Shown piece by piece: positions 41,510-49,212 of a stretch of 64,000 nt of DNA; the first letter of the stretch is position 1, and each line of letters begins with the position of its first letter. Both the position numbers and the translations under genes were made by a program. The notes under the pieces are model-generated. The model saw nothing but the letters and a program-made list of their open reading frames with translations. It made no database searches and was not told the origin of the DNA. The stretch is from Pseudomonas sp. SL4(2022) (lineage in GTDB: Bacteria > Pseudomonadota > Gammaproteobacteria > Pseudomonadales > Pseudomonadaceae), in NCBI RefSeq assembly GCF_026625725.1, contig NZ_CP113060.1, positions 558,001 to 622,000 of the forward strand. Reading direction: 5' to 3'.

Positions 41510-42673
41510 ATGGGCGAATTCGATACCATCCGACCTTACGCCGATGCCGAAGTACCTGCCGTTCTGGCACGCCTGTTGGCGGACGATGCGTTTCTCGACA
41601 TCCTCACTCAATTTCGCTTTCCACGCCTGGCTGCATCTTTGGGCTGGCTGCTTAAACCACTTATAGCCTATCGACTGCGTCTTGAGTTCCGTGATGTGAA
41701 GTCGGTGACGCAATTGCAGACGCGCATCGAGAGTTATGTCGACCGCACCATTGAGCGCGCCACGGATGGAGTGACTTACTCCGGCATCGACCACCTGCAG
41801 GCCGGCCAAGCTTATCTGTTCCTGGCCAACCATCGCGATATCGTCATGGACCCGGCATTCGTCAACTACGCGGTTTATCATGCAGACCTGCCAACACCGC
41901 GTATCGCCATTGGCGACAACCTGCTGCAGAAGCCCTTCGTTAGCGACCTGATGCGCCTTAACAAGAGCTTCATCGTGCACCGTTCAATCAGCGGGCGACG
42001 CGAGAAACTCGCCGCTTACCAGCTGCTGTCGGCGTATATCAACCACTCGATCCGCACTGACGGCGAGTCGATCTGGATTGCCCAGGCCGAAGGCCGCGCC
42101 AAGGATGGTGATGACCGCACCGATTCGGCAATCCTCAAGATGTTCCATATGAGCCGCAAGGACGAACCCTTCGCCGACGTGATCAACGCGCTGCGCCTGA
42201 CGCCAGTATCGATCAGCTACGAATACGACCCCTGCGATCAGGCCAAAGCCCGCGAGCTATTTATTCGCGCCAGCAGCGGCAGTTATACCAAGGCCGCCGG
42301 CGAAGATGACCAGAGCATCGCCCTCGGCATCACCGGTTACAAAGGCCGCGTGCACGTGCACTTCGGTACGCCGGTGAGCCAGGGCCTGGAGGACAGCAAA
42401 CTGCTGGCAGCGGAAATGGACCGACAGATTCTCACCGGCTACCGGTTGTTCCCCGTGCATTATCTGGCCTACGCCATGTGGGCAGACCGCGACACGGCGC
42501 TGGCGGTGCCGAATGCCGCCGAGCTGTTCCCTGCCGAAGAGCTGCGTACCGCACAAGCCGAGTGGCAACGCCGCCTGGACAACTGTCCGATTGCGCAGCA
42601 GCCCTACCTGATCCTGCAATACGCCAACCCAGTGCGTAACCAATACCGGATCAAGGCTGGCCTGCCACTTTAG
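41510..42673 (+). CDS. 1-acylglycerol-3-phosphate acyltransferase-like protein
   Basis: This is a 387-residue protein of the PlsC/LPLAT superfamily that looks cytoplasmic (no clear membrane helix). It has the acceptor block L-A-N-H-R-D-I-V-M-D-P, in which His and Asp are separated by five residues rather than the usual four, and the E-G-R-A-K-D-G motif near residue 195 corresponding to the family's E-G-T/S-R block. Lysophospholipid acylation is the family reaction; substrate and physiological role here are unknown. ATG 41510 is preferred to the adjacent ATG 41507 because of spacing from the AGAG site. A -10-like TATAAT lies at about 41411. Confidence 0.8.
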   Translation: MGEFDTIRPYADAEVPAVLARLLADDAFLDILTQFRFPRLAASLGWLLKPLIAYRLRLEFRDVKSVTQLQTRIESYVDRTIERATDGVTYSGIDHLQAGQAYLFLANHRDIVMDPAFVNYAVYHADLPTPRIAIGDNLLQKPFVSDLMRLNKSFIVHRSISGRREKLAAYQLLSAYINHSIRTDGESIWIAQAEGRAKDGDDRTDSAILKMFHMSRKDEPFADVINALRLTPVSISYEYDPCDQAKARELFIRASSGSYTKAAGEDDQSIALGITGYKGRVHVHFGTPVSQGLEDSKLLAAEMDRQILTGYRLFPVHYLAYAMWADRDTALAVPNAAELFPAEELRTAQAEWQRRLDNCPIAQQPYLILQYANPVRNQYRIKAGLPL

Positions 42674-42687
42674 GCCAATCGGAGTCA

Positions 42688-42720
42688 TAAAAAACGGCAG
42701 CCATTGGCTGCCGCTTTTTA
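42688..42720. terminator. bidirectional terminator after the acyltransferase gene
   Basis: CGGCAGCCA and TGGCTGCCG pair around one base, with A and T runs outside. It lies between convergent genes. Confidence 0.92.
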
Positions 42721-42737
42721 TGGCCTGAACAATCGAA

Positions 42738-43025
42738 TTACAGCTGGGTGCTCAGCCAAGACAGCAACAAGGCAGCCCCCAGGCAGGCATGGCCAAAGCG
42801 ATAAAAAAAACGATTCAGCCGCAGTGTCGGCTCATCAAAGGCATATGCCTCATCCGCCAGTTCATTCAGCTGATTGTCCGCCAGTAACCGCGCCTGGGCA
42901 CGCTGCTCGCGCATACGGGTAGCCAGTAGCAACCACGCCCCCGCCAGGGCGAAAAACAGCGCCAGTCCATTCACACACTGCCCAGGCTGACCTTCGATCA
43001 GCAACCAGAGCGCTTGCAACGACAT
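42738..43025 (-). CDS. small two-helix membrane protein, unknown
   Basis: This is a 95-residue protein with a hydrophobic helix at about 18-36 (C-V-N-G-L-A-L-F-F-A-L-A-G-A-W-L-L-L), a polar middle rich in Gln/Arg/Asp, and a second hydrophobic helix near the end (C-L-G-A-A-L-L-L-S-W-L). ATG 43025 has a GAGG site at good spacing. It matches no family that can be named from reading. The regular codon use and the clean convergence on a terminator support a real gene. Confidence 0.65.
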   Translation of the reverse strand: MSLQALWLLIEGQPGQCVNGLALFFALAGAWLLLATRMREQRAQARLLADNQLNELADEAYAFDEPTLRLNRFFYRFGHACLGAALLLSWLSTQL

Positions 43026-43294
43026 GCTCGACCTCAACTTCTATAAGGCATGCGATCAATGTCGCGCCTGATTATCAGCACACCCGATGCAGTATCGGGC
43101 TGTCCAAATACGGGCGCGGAGTCTACCGAAGGTTGCCGCCCTCGCGGTTCGATTCCGACGAATCGCAGCCACTATGACTAAGCGGTCTAAACACTGTCAT
43201 TTGTGTGAGCTATGGTCTAACACTCGTCCCTACGCCTCGGCCAAAAAGGCTTGGCGCAGAGAGACAGGCCTTAAAATCCATGGAGGATCACCCT

Positions 43295-43501
43295 ATGCTG
43301 CACGCCCAACCGCAAGACCGTGATTACCTGATTGATTCGCTGGATGACGTGGAAGCCGTCATCGACGGACTGTCTTTCAATGTGCAAGACGACCACTGGC
43401 TGGTGTACTGCGCCATGGGAGGTCACGAGCATTACGCCCTGCCCGACGTGGATACGCGCACCGGCATGAGTCTGCCGGAGTTCTACAGCGAAGCTGCCTG
43501 A
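43295..43501 (+). CDS. small conserved hypothetical protein
   Basis: This is a 68-residue acidic protein starting M-L-H-A-Q-P-Q-D-R-D-Y-L-I-D-S-L-D-D-V-E-A-V, with a D-D-H-W-L-V-Y-C-A-M-G-G-H-E-H-Y segment that could bind metal (two His, one Cys). The ATG at 43295 follows GGAGG at correct spacing, so the longer frame from 43205 is not used. It has its own terminator. No function is recognised. Confidence 0.7.
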   Translation: MLHAQPQDRDYLIDSLDDVEAVIDGLSFNVQDDHWLVYCAMGGHEHYALPDVDTRTGMSLPEFYSEAA

Positions 43502-43528
43502 AGCCTCGAATTGGACAAGCCAGATACG

Positions 43529-43556
43529 AAAAAGCCCGGAACAGTCCGGGCTTTTT
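43529..43556. terminator. bidirectional terminator
   Basis: AAAAAGCCCGGA and TCCGGGCTTTTT form a symmetric stem between the small hypothetical gene and the YajG-like gene, which converge. Confidence 0.92.
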
Positions 43557-43574
43557 CATCAACGCCGATCAGCC

Positions 43575-44159
43575 TTACTGAGCGAGCATCTGGCCGATGG
43601 TCGGATCCTTGAAGGCACGGGTCAGGGCATCACTCAACACGTCACTGACCAGCTTGGTGTTGGTTGCCTGGTTTGGCGCCATGCCAAAGCGCTGATTCAG
43701 CGAAGCACCATAACGGCCACTGTAACGGCGGCTGCTGTTCTGCACATCAACCCGGAAGGTGGCAGTCATGTCGGCTTCAGTGACATACAGCCCTTCTTTC
43801 GGCGACTGGTATTTCAAATCAGCCAGAGTCAGGGTCAGTTGCGGTGCATTGTAAGCATTAGCGCTCGGGGTAAAGCCGAGCAGACGTACAGCCGCCTCAG
43901 CCTGAGCCTGCAGCTTGGGTAAGATGTCCTGGCCAGTCACGCTGATGGCGCTGGTTTCCGGGTAAAGGCCACCACGGGTACCCAGTACAGGCGATGGACG
44001 ACCATCGGTCACCCGCACCACAACCGGCTGGCCCTGACCAACGGCGGTCAGCGGGCTGTTGAGTTTGGGTTGTGGGCTGAGTTGTTGCGGGCTGTGGGCG
44101 CAACCCACCAGAGTAAGGCTGGCAACAGCCACCAGACCAAACAGCAGACGATGCAGCAT
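43575..44159 (-). CDS. YajG-family lipoprotein
   Basis: This is a 194-residue lipoprotein with the signal peptide M-L-H-R-L-L-F-G-L-V-A-V-A-S and lipobox L-V-G-C (Cys about 20). The rest matches the YajG family: V-V-V-R-V-T-D-G-R-P, L-G-T-R-G-G-L-Y-P, the L-T-L-T-L-A-D-L-K-Y strand and a C-terminal L-S-D-A-L-T-R-A-F-K-D. It is an outer-membrane lipoprotein of unknown function. ATG 44159 is chosen because it starts the signal peptide; the longer frame has no support. The 228-base gap upstream contains a 14-base palindrome at 44352-44365. Confidence 0.85.
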   Translation of the reverse strand: MLHRLLFGLVAVASLTLVGCAHSPQQLSPQPKLNSPLTAVGQGQPVVVRVTDGRPSPVLGTRGGLYPETSAISVTGQDILPKLQAQAEAAVRLLGFTPSANAYNAPQLTLTLADLKYQSPKEGLYVTEADMTATFRVDVQNSSRRYSGRYGASLNQRFGMAPNQATNTKLVSDVLSDALTRAFKDPTIGQMLAQ

Positions 44160-44387
44160 GCTCAACGCTCCATAAATGAGGGGTAGAAGTGGTGCGCAGT
44201 ATAACCAGCACGGAAAATGCCCGACAGCGCTGCTTTCAGGGTCTGTTGCTATTTCTCGGGGCAACACGGCTCACGATGAAACGGCACAGTCCCTATGACG
44301 TTTATCGCGCTAACAGGTTCCCGTAACGCCCTTGTCATGCGCGTCAGGCATAAGACTTTAGTCTTCCCTGTTCGTGAGTGATTCGCC

Positions 44388-44621
44388 ATGTTCTCACTGC
44401 GCAACCTGCTCGCCCCCCGCCGCCCGATGCGCTCATTTGCCCTGGTCGATGCACAAGGTATCTGCCGCGCCCTGCGCCAATCAGCCCAGACGCCACAAGG
44501 CTCCGGCTGGATTGAAGTGCAACACAGCTGCCTGAGCTGGCTCAATCGCCCCCTGCCAGCCGGAGTCAAAACCGTACAAGTCACGCCATGCCTGCGTTTG
44601 CAACAAACGCTGGCAGCCTGA
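44388..44621 (+). CDS. small conserved hypothetical protein
   Basis: This is a 77-residue basic protein starting M-F-S-L-R-N-L-L-A-P-R-R-P-M-R-S-F-A-L-V-D-A, with Q-G-S-G-W-I-E-V-Q and L-S-W-L-N-R-P-L-P segments. The pattern seems common in Pseudomonas next to the mqo gene but has no known function. The palindrome AAGACTTTAGTCTT (44352-44365) lies 22 bases upstream and may be an operator for it. Codon use resembles the neighbours. Confidence 0.7.
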   Translation: MFSLRNLLAPRRPMRSFALVDAQGICRALRQSAQTPQGSGWIEVQHSCLSWLNRPLPAGVKTVQVTPCLRLQQTLAA

Positions 44622-44670
44622 CCGGCGGAAGAAGAAAAGTCACGCCAGGCGATCAATTTTCCTGCTTTGC

Positions 44671-44697
44671 CCTTATAATCGCGCCCCGATTATAAGG
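44671..44697. promoter_or_regulatory. perfect palindrome over a -10 box upstream of mqo
   Basis: CCTTATAATCG (44671-44681) and its exact complement CGATTATAAGG (44687-44697) flank CGCCC. TATAAT is readable on both strands. It may be an operator over the mqo promoter or a two-way promoter. No good -35 box is seen on the plus strand. Confidence 0.5.
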
Positions 44698-45069
44698 ACG
44701 CCTCCTGTTCGGGCCTTGCCGTATCGCTGATGCTCCATTGCACCAGCTCCGCCCCAGAGAGTCGCCCACTTCGCGCTGCCTTCCGGCTGCTGCTTACTCC
44801 CACGTAAAGCGCCTGCAATCGCTGCATGGCCGTTCTATGTCGTAGAGAAGCGTGCCCAGCAGACGTGTTTTGAGGTTCACGACTCCAAAAGAGCGTGGAA
44901 GAACGGTTTGGAAAACTTCACAAGAGTGTGGCGAAAATGAACGATCTCGCGGTTGGCATCTGCTTCCAGAAGCCTGCTTCCCTCAACCCTGAGCGTCTCG
45001 GCTGCTGATCGGCTGTGTTCACACAAGCTAACTAACGTCTTTTGAGTGCTGGTTTGCGGAGAAGTGGTA
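44698..45069 (+). other. long leader region of mqo
   Basis: About 370 bases separate the TATAAT palindrome from the mqo start. No gene is evident. A possible 23-codon frame (ATG 44937 to TGA 45008) lacks a good ribosome site. Nothing else is recognised. Confidence 0.4.
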
Positions 45070-46572
45070 ATGACGCAGAACGATTACGAAACAATGGATG
45101 TGGTGCTGGTGGGTGCCGGCATCATGAGTGCGACCTTGGCCGTACTGCTGAAAGAGCTCGACCCGGCGATCAAGCTGGAAGTGCTCGAGATGATGGAAGC
45201 CGGGGCGGTTGAAAGCTCCAACCCCTGGAACAACGCAGGCACCGGTCATGCTGGCTTGTGCGAGCTGAACTACACACCGGAATCGGCGGACGGTTCGATC
45301 GACATCAAAAAGTCGGTGACCATCAACACCCAATTCGAAGAGTCCAAGCAGTTCTGGGCCTACCTGGTCGAGAAAGGCCGCTTCGGTTCACCCAAATCGT
45401 TTATCAACTCGGTTCCGCACCTCAGTTTCGTGCGCGGGCAGAAAGGTATTGATTACCTGAAGAAGCGCTTCCAGGCGCTGACCGTGCACCATGCCTTTGC
45501 GCACATGGAGTACACCGAAGATCACGCCACGCTGGCCGAGTGGATGCCGCTGATGATGCCAGGGCGTGATCAGCAGGAGCCAATCGCTGCAACGCGCGTC
45601 ATGGCCGGTACCGACGTCAATTTCGGCAACCTGACCACGAGCCTGCTCGCGCATCTCGGTCAGCAAGCCGATGCCAAGGTCACCTGCAAACAGAAAGTGG
45701 TTGGCCTCAAGCGCAGCGGCCAAGGCTGGCGGGTCAGCGTCAAGGACCTGCAGAGTGGTAACAACCGTGAAATCCAGGCCAAGTTCGTCTTCCTCGGCGC
45801 CGGTGGCGCGGCTCTGCCGCTGCTGCAGATGTCCGGCATTCCGGAGGGCAAGGGCTTCGGCGGCTTCCCGGTCAGCGGTCAGTGGCTGCGTTGCGACAAC
45901 CCGGACGTGGTCAAGCAGCACCAGGCTAAGGTCTACAGCCAGGCCGCGGTGGGTTCGCCGCCCATGTCCGTGCCCCACCTGGACACCCGCGTGGTAGACG
46001 GCAAGACCTCGCTACTGTTCGGCCCATATGCCGGCTTCACCACCAAGTTCCTCAAGCGCGGTTCGTTCCTTGACCTGCCGCTATCGATCCGCTTCAACAA
46101 CATCGGCCCGATGCTGGCGGTGGCGCGCGACAACTTCGACCTGACCCGCTACCTGGTCAAGGAAGTGCTGCAGTCCGAAGCTCAACGTCTGGAAACCCTG
46201 CGTGGCTTCTACCCGCTGGCCAAGGCCGAGGATTGGAGCTTGGAAATCGCCGGTCAACGCGTGCAGATCATCAAGAAGGACGCCAAGAATGGCGGTATCC
46301 TGCAGTTCGGTACTGAACTGGTGGCCGCTCAAGACGGCTCCATTGCTGCTTTGCTCGGTGCCTCACCAGGTGCCTCGGTGACCGTATCAATCATGCTCGA
46401 CCTGATTCAGCGCTGCTTCGGCGAACAGCTCAAGACAGAACAGTGGAGCCGCAAACTGAACGAGATCTTCCCAGCTCTGGGGGCCGTTCTAGCCAAGGAT
46501 GCCGAGCGCTATCGCGACGTGCAGCGCCGTTCGGATGTCCTGCTGCAATTGACGCAGAACGTCAGCGCCTAA
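45070..46572 (+). CDS. mqo: malate:quinone oxidoreductase
   Basis: Mqo oxidises malate to oxaloacetate and passes electrons to the quinone pool at the inner membrane. The 500-residue FAD protein has the N-terminal dinucleotide loop [15 protein letters not shown], the conserved [13 protein letters not shown] motif and the P-H-L-S-F-V-R-G segment. Its C-terminal S-P-G-A-S-V fits class II Mqo. ATG 45070 follows GGAGAAG. It has an unusually long leader with a palindromic promoter region, and is followed by a strong terminator. Confidence 0.96.
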   Translation: MTQNDYETMDVVLVGAGIMSATLAVLLKELDPAIKLEVLEMMEAGAVESSNPWNNAGTGHAGLCELNYTPESADGSIDIKKSVTINTQFEESKQFWAYLVEKGRFGSPKSFINSVPHLSFVRGQKGIDYLKKRFQALTVHHAFAHMEYTEDHATLAEWMPLMMPGRDQQEPIAATRVMAGTDVNFGNLTTSLLAHLGQQADAKVTCKQKVVGLKRSGQGWRVSVKDLQSGNNREIQAKFVFLGAGGAALPLLQMSGIPEGKGFGGFPVSGQWLRCDNPDVVKQHQAKVYSQAAVGSPPMSVPHLDTRVVDGKTSLLFGPYAGFTTKFLKRGSFLDLPLSIRFNNIGPMLAVARDNFDLTRYLVKEVLQSEAQRLETLRGFYPLAKAEDWSLEIAGQRVQIIKKDAKNGGILQFGTELVAAQDGSIAALLGASPGASVTVSIMLDLIQRCFGEQLKTEQWSRKLNEIFPALGAVLAKDAERYRDVQRRSDVLLQLTQNVSA

Positions 46573-46583
46573 TCCACCCGCTC

Positions 46584-46611
46584 AAAAAAACCGCCTTCTG
46601 GCGGTTTTTTT
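46584..46611. terminator. bidirectional terminator after mqo
   Basis: AAAAAAACCGCC and GGCGGTTTTTTT flank a short loop, between mqo and the convergent PilZ gene. Confidence 0.93.
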
Positions 46612-46634
46612 AGAGGCGCTGAACGATGAGAAAT

Positions 46635-46997
46635 TCAAGCGGACGCGGCCATCGGCCGGAAACTGAAGTAGTGGCGTAAAGCATCGACCATCTCGACATA
46701 GTCACCCGGCGGCGCCACCAGAGAGAAACCTGAGTCATAGCACCCGGGCGTCACATCTTCACGGCACCACTGGCAGGTGGCCGAGAAGTCGACGTAGTGC
46801 GGTGCATCATGCCCAGGAATTTTCAAACGCATGTCAAAACGCGCACCCACCAACATGGGCAACTGGCTGATCAGCAACATGCCATCCAATGAGACGTTCC
46901 CGATGTAGCCCATAGGCTTATCGGTGATGCGATTGAACACCTTCAGGTAGTAAGGCAGCTGGTGACGCTCAATGCGGCGCTGAACATGCTTAGGCAT
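46635..46997 (-). CDS. PilZ-domain protein
   Basis: This is a 120-residue single PilZ domain. It has the c-di-GMP motif R-R-I-E-R (R-x-x-x-R, residues 7-11) and, about 25 residues on, G-N-V-S-L-D-G (N-x-S-x-x-G). Both halves of the ligand site are present, so c-di-GMP binding is expected. A C-terminal helix (Y-V-E-M-V-D-A-L-R-H-Y) follows. No output domain is fused, so it probably works by contacting a partner. A SadC-like diguanylate cyclase is encoded 6 kb away, but no direct link is shown. Confidence 0.9.
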   Translation of the reverse strand: MPKHVQRRIERHQLPYYLKVFNRITDKPMGYIGNVSLDGMLLISQLPMLVGARFDMRLKIPGHDAPHYVDFSATCQWCREDVTPGCYDSGFSLVAPPGDYVEMVDALRHYFSFRPMAASA

Positions 46998-47057
46998 AGT
47001 GGCAAATCGCTATAGATGGCCACTGAGTATGGCCTCACTACTGCGTGTAAACCAGAT

Positions 47058-47477
47058 TCAGGAACAGCGTTCGGCAATCTGACGTTGAAGTTGCTGACGA
47101 GCGGTATCTATTTGCTGGTCACTGTAATATTCACGCTCACCATTGGCAGCGGTACGGTAATAGCTGAAACCCTCAGGAATATTGCCCAACCGACTGCGCA
47201 GATCCTGGCATTCGGCAGCACGCTTACTCTGACGTTCGGCGGCCTCGGCTGAAGCCTGCGCCTGCTCGTCACGGCGGGCATCAAAGAAACGGCTGGTGCG
47301 CTCTTCGCGCTCACGAGTCAACTGATCGCGCTCGACCACCTGCGGCTTGACCTCAACCTGCTGAGCGCCGGGTGCCGGACGCTGGCTGAAATGCACCTGG
47401 CCATTGGCATCGGTCCAGCGATAGATCTCAGCCATCGCCAAACCCGGCAATAACATCAGGCTCAACAAAATACGCAT
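47058..47477 (-). CDS. DUF4124 domain periplasmic protein
   Basis: This is a 139-residue protein with a short signal peptide (L-L-S-L-M-L-L-P-G-L-A-M-A) and the DUF4124 motif I-Y-R-W-T-D-A-N-G-Q-V-H-F-S-Q-R-P directly after it. The following part (about 45-100) is a charged, Gln/Arg/Glu-rich probable coiled coil, and the end is basic. DUF4124 is a small beta-structured domain of unknown function common in Pseudomonas envelope proteins. Confidence 0.88.
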   Translation of the reverse strand: MRILLSLMLLPGLAMAEIYRWTDANGQVHFSQRPAPGAQQVEVKPQVVERDQLTREREERTSRFFDARRDEQAQASAEAAERQSKRAAECQDLRSRLGNIPEGFSYYRTAANGEREYYSDQQIDTARQQLQRQIAERCS

Positions 47478-47544
47478 GGACTCCCTCCCGTAAACCTCAG
47501 CTTACTGCCGAGAATAGCCGCGCCAATCCTGTAACGACCAGCGG

Positions 47545-47919
47545 TCAGGGCTTGACCGGATTGACCTTGACGGCCACATCAACGCTGTCATGCCCCAATT
47601 GGCGCAGAGTATCCATGCGCGCGCGGGCCCGGTAAGCATACTCACTGGCTGGGTAGTGGGTAACGATGAACTGGTAGGTCTGCATGGCATCGACAAACAA
47701 TGCCTGACGCTCCAGACACTGGCCGCGTAGCAGAGAAATTTCCGGCTGCATGTAACGTCGCGAGCGGCTGTTGCGCTCCGCCTTAGACAGCGAGAGCATG
47801 GCCGCTTCACATTCGCCGCGGTCATAGGCCTCATAGGCGCTGTTGAGGTGATGATCAAACGTATAGCGGTTACAGCCAGCCGCCCCCAACAGCACCAGTA
47901 CAACTAACAGAATGCGCAT
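47545..47919 (-). CDS. TPR-like lipoprotein
   Basis: This is a 124-residue lipoprotein: signal peptide M-R-I-L-L-V-V-L-V-L-L-G with lipobox G-A-A-G-C (Cys 17), then helical repeats with the TPR rhythm (L-N-S-A-Y-E-A-Y-D-R-G-E-C-E-A-A-M-L-S-L and Y-Q-F-I-V-T-H-Y-P-A-S-E-Y-A). ATG 47919 has a very strong GGAGGAGAGG site; the longer frame upstream is rejected. It is divergent from another TPR lipoprotein gene 148 bases away, and the two may belong to one envelope system. The role is unknown. Confidence 0.8.
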   Translation of the reverse strand: MRILLVVLVLLGAAGCNRYTFDHHLNSAYEAYDRGECEAAMLSLSKAERNSRSRRYMQPEISLLRGQCLERQALFVDAMQTYQFIVTHYPASEYAYRARARMDTLRQLGHDSVDVAVKVNPVKP

Positions 47920-48067
47920 AAGCCTCTCCTCCGATGAGCAGTGTATCGACTGGCCGGATAAATTCTGCAGCAACATATCCTCTGATGGGTAATGCCGCCA
48001 GCCACTTGGCCACAGTGGACCTGCCTGACTAGACTGGCGCACACCGGCCCTGCGCCCAGGAGTTCTC

Positions 48068-48865
48068 ATGCCGTTATCGTTCCGCCTGCCGCTGCTGCTA
48101 TGTGCCGCTCTGTTAAGCGCCTGCTCGCCCACCACACCGCTGTTTATCGCACAGATCACCACCAACGAGGTGGTTGAATACAAAACCCTGAAGAACAACC
48201 GCATGCTTGCCGCCATCGAGGATGAAGGCGACCTGCTGACCTACAGCGCTCAGGCCATTCGTGATGCCAAAAGCGAGCAGGCCGAGCAGCTATACCTCAC
48301 CGGGTACCGCGATGAGAAGCTCAGCGACGAAGTGCGGGCTATCTCGCTTTACCAGATCGGCCTGCTGTACATGAACCGCTTCAACGAGCAGCGCGACGAT
48401 AACAAGGCACTCAACTACTTCTACCAGGTGCTCAATCAGTTCCCCGCCAGCCGGGCTGCCGAGCGGGCTGAAGCCCGGATTGTGATGATTCGTGAACGCG
48501 CCAATGAACCTGTACACAAGACCTCACGCGAGCTGCTTGCACACTGGAAGCCCAACCAGCAACTCGATTTGTACAAGCCCAGCCTTGATACCGACATGAC
48601 GCTGCTGTCGCGCCGCGCCGTACTGAAAAACCGCGTTAGTGAAGCCGAAGAGCTGTATCTGTTAGCCCTGAGCGACCCTGGTATCCCCGCAGACATCAAA
48701 GAGAAAGCCCTCTACCAACTCGGCCTGATGTACTTGGCCCCGGATAACCCGCAGGCCAATCGCGACAAATCCATTACCTACCTGCGCCGCCTACTGGTGC
48801 AATTCCCCAATAGCGACCTGAACACCAAGGCCGCCCGTCATCTGGATCAGGCGCTCAACCGATAA
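48068..48865 (+). CDS. TPR-like lipoprotein
   Basis: This is a 265-residue lipoprotein with signal peptide and lipobox L-L-S-A-C (Cys about 19). It has a charged helical region and several TPR-like pairs (I-S-L-Y-Q-I-G-L-L-Y-M-N-R, A-L-N-Y-F-Y-Q-V-L-N-Q-F-P, A-L-Y-Q-L-G-L-M-Y-L-A-P). Such proteins often scaffold envelope complexes. The stop codon TAA coincides with the first base of a MITE-like inverted repeat, so the C-terminus may have been set by that insertion. Comparison with relatives would show whether residues are missing. Confidence 0.75.
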   Translation: MPLSFRLPLLLCAALLSACSPTTPLFIAQITTNEVVEYKTLKNNRMLAAIEDEGDLLTYSAQAIRDAKSEQAEQLYLTGYRDEKLSDEVRAISLYQIGLLYMNRFNEQRDDNKALNYFYQVLNQFPASRAAERAEARIVMIRERANEPVHKTSRELLAHWKPNQQLDLYKPSLDTDMTLLSRRAVLKNRVSEAEELYLLALSDPGIPADIKEKALYQLGLMYLAPDNPQANRDKSITYLRRLLVQFPNSDLNTKAARHLDQALNR

Positions 48866-49136
48866 GAACCTGTTTACGATCTGGCGAGCTAGAGAGCGGC
48901 AAGACGCTACGCTAGCAACCGCCAACGGCTAGTCAAAACAGGCGAGAAACGTAGCGCAGCGTAGTAACAGCCAACGGCTGACCCATAGGGTGAGCTCAGA
49001 GTGTACGAGCTGTACATAAGCATTACTCGCTTCGCTCACCCAGCGGGTCGCGCTAAAGCGCGTTAGCCGCAAACGGCTTGCCGAGCCGACGTTTAACGCA
49101 GCAGGGCCGACGCGCAGCAGATCGTATATAGGTTCT
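48865..49136. mobile_element. MITE-like element, 272 bp
   Basis: The ends AGAACCTGTTTACGATCT (48865-48882) and AGATCGTATATAGGTTCT (49119-49136) are inverted repeats matching at 16 of 18 positions. The interior has no open frame of note but contains secondary inverted pairs, for example GGGTGAGC (48988-48995) with GCTCACCC (49034-49041), and a repeated GCCAACGGCT. No clear target duplication is seen. It fills the gap between the TPR lipoprotein and pyk; the remaining 76 bases hold the presumed pyk ribosome site and possibly its promoter. Confidence 0.6.
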
Positions 49137-49212
49137 GGTAGTGCAGAGGAACAATGACTACAGAGAGGCGGCATAGTAGCCTCGCGCACAGATGCCAATC
49201 AGGAGCCTGTGC

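Noticed and set aside
44730..44807. Short frame in the mqo leader starting at ATG 44730
   Set aside because: It has no ribosome site and no conserved pattern. It is less convincing than the frame at 44937, which is itself weak.
48865..49136. Remnant of a full insertion sequence
   Set aside because: No transposase fragment is visible in any frame of the interior, so a non-coding MITE-like element fits better.
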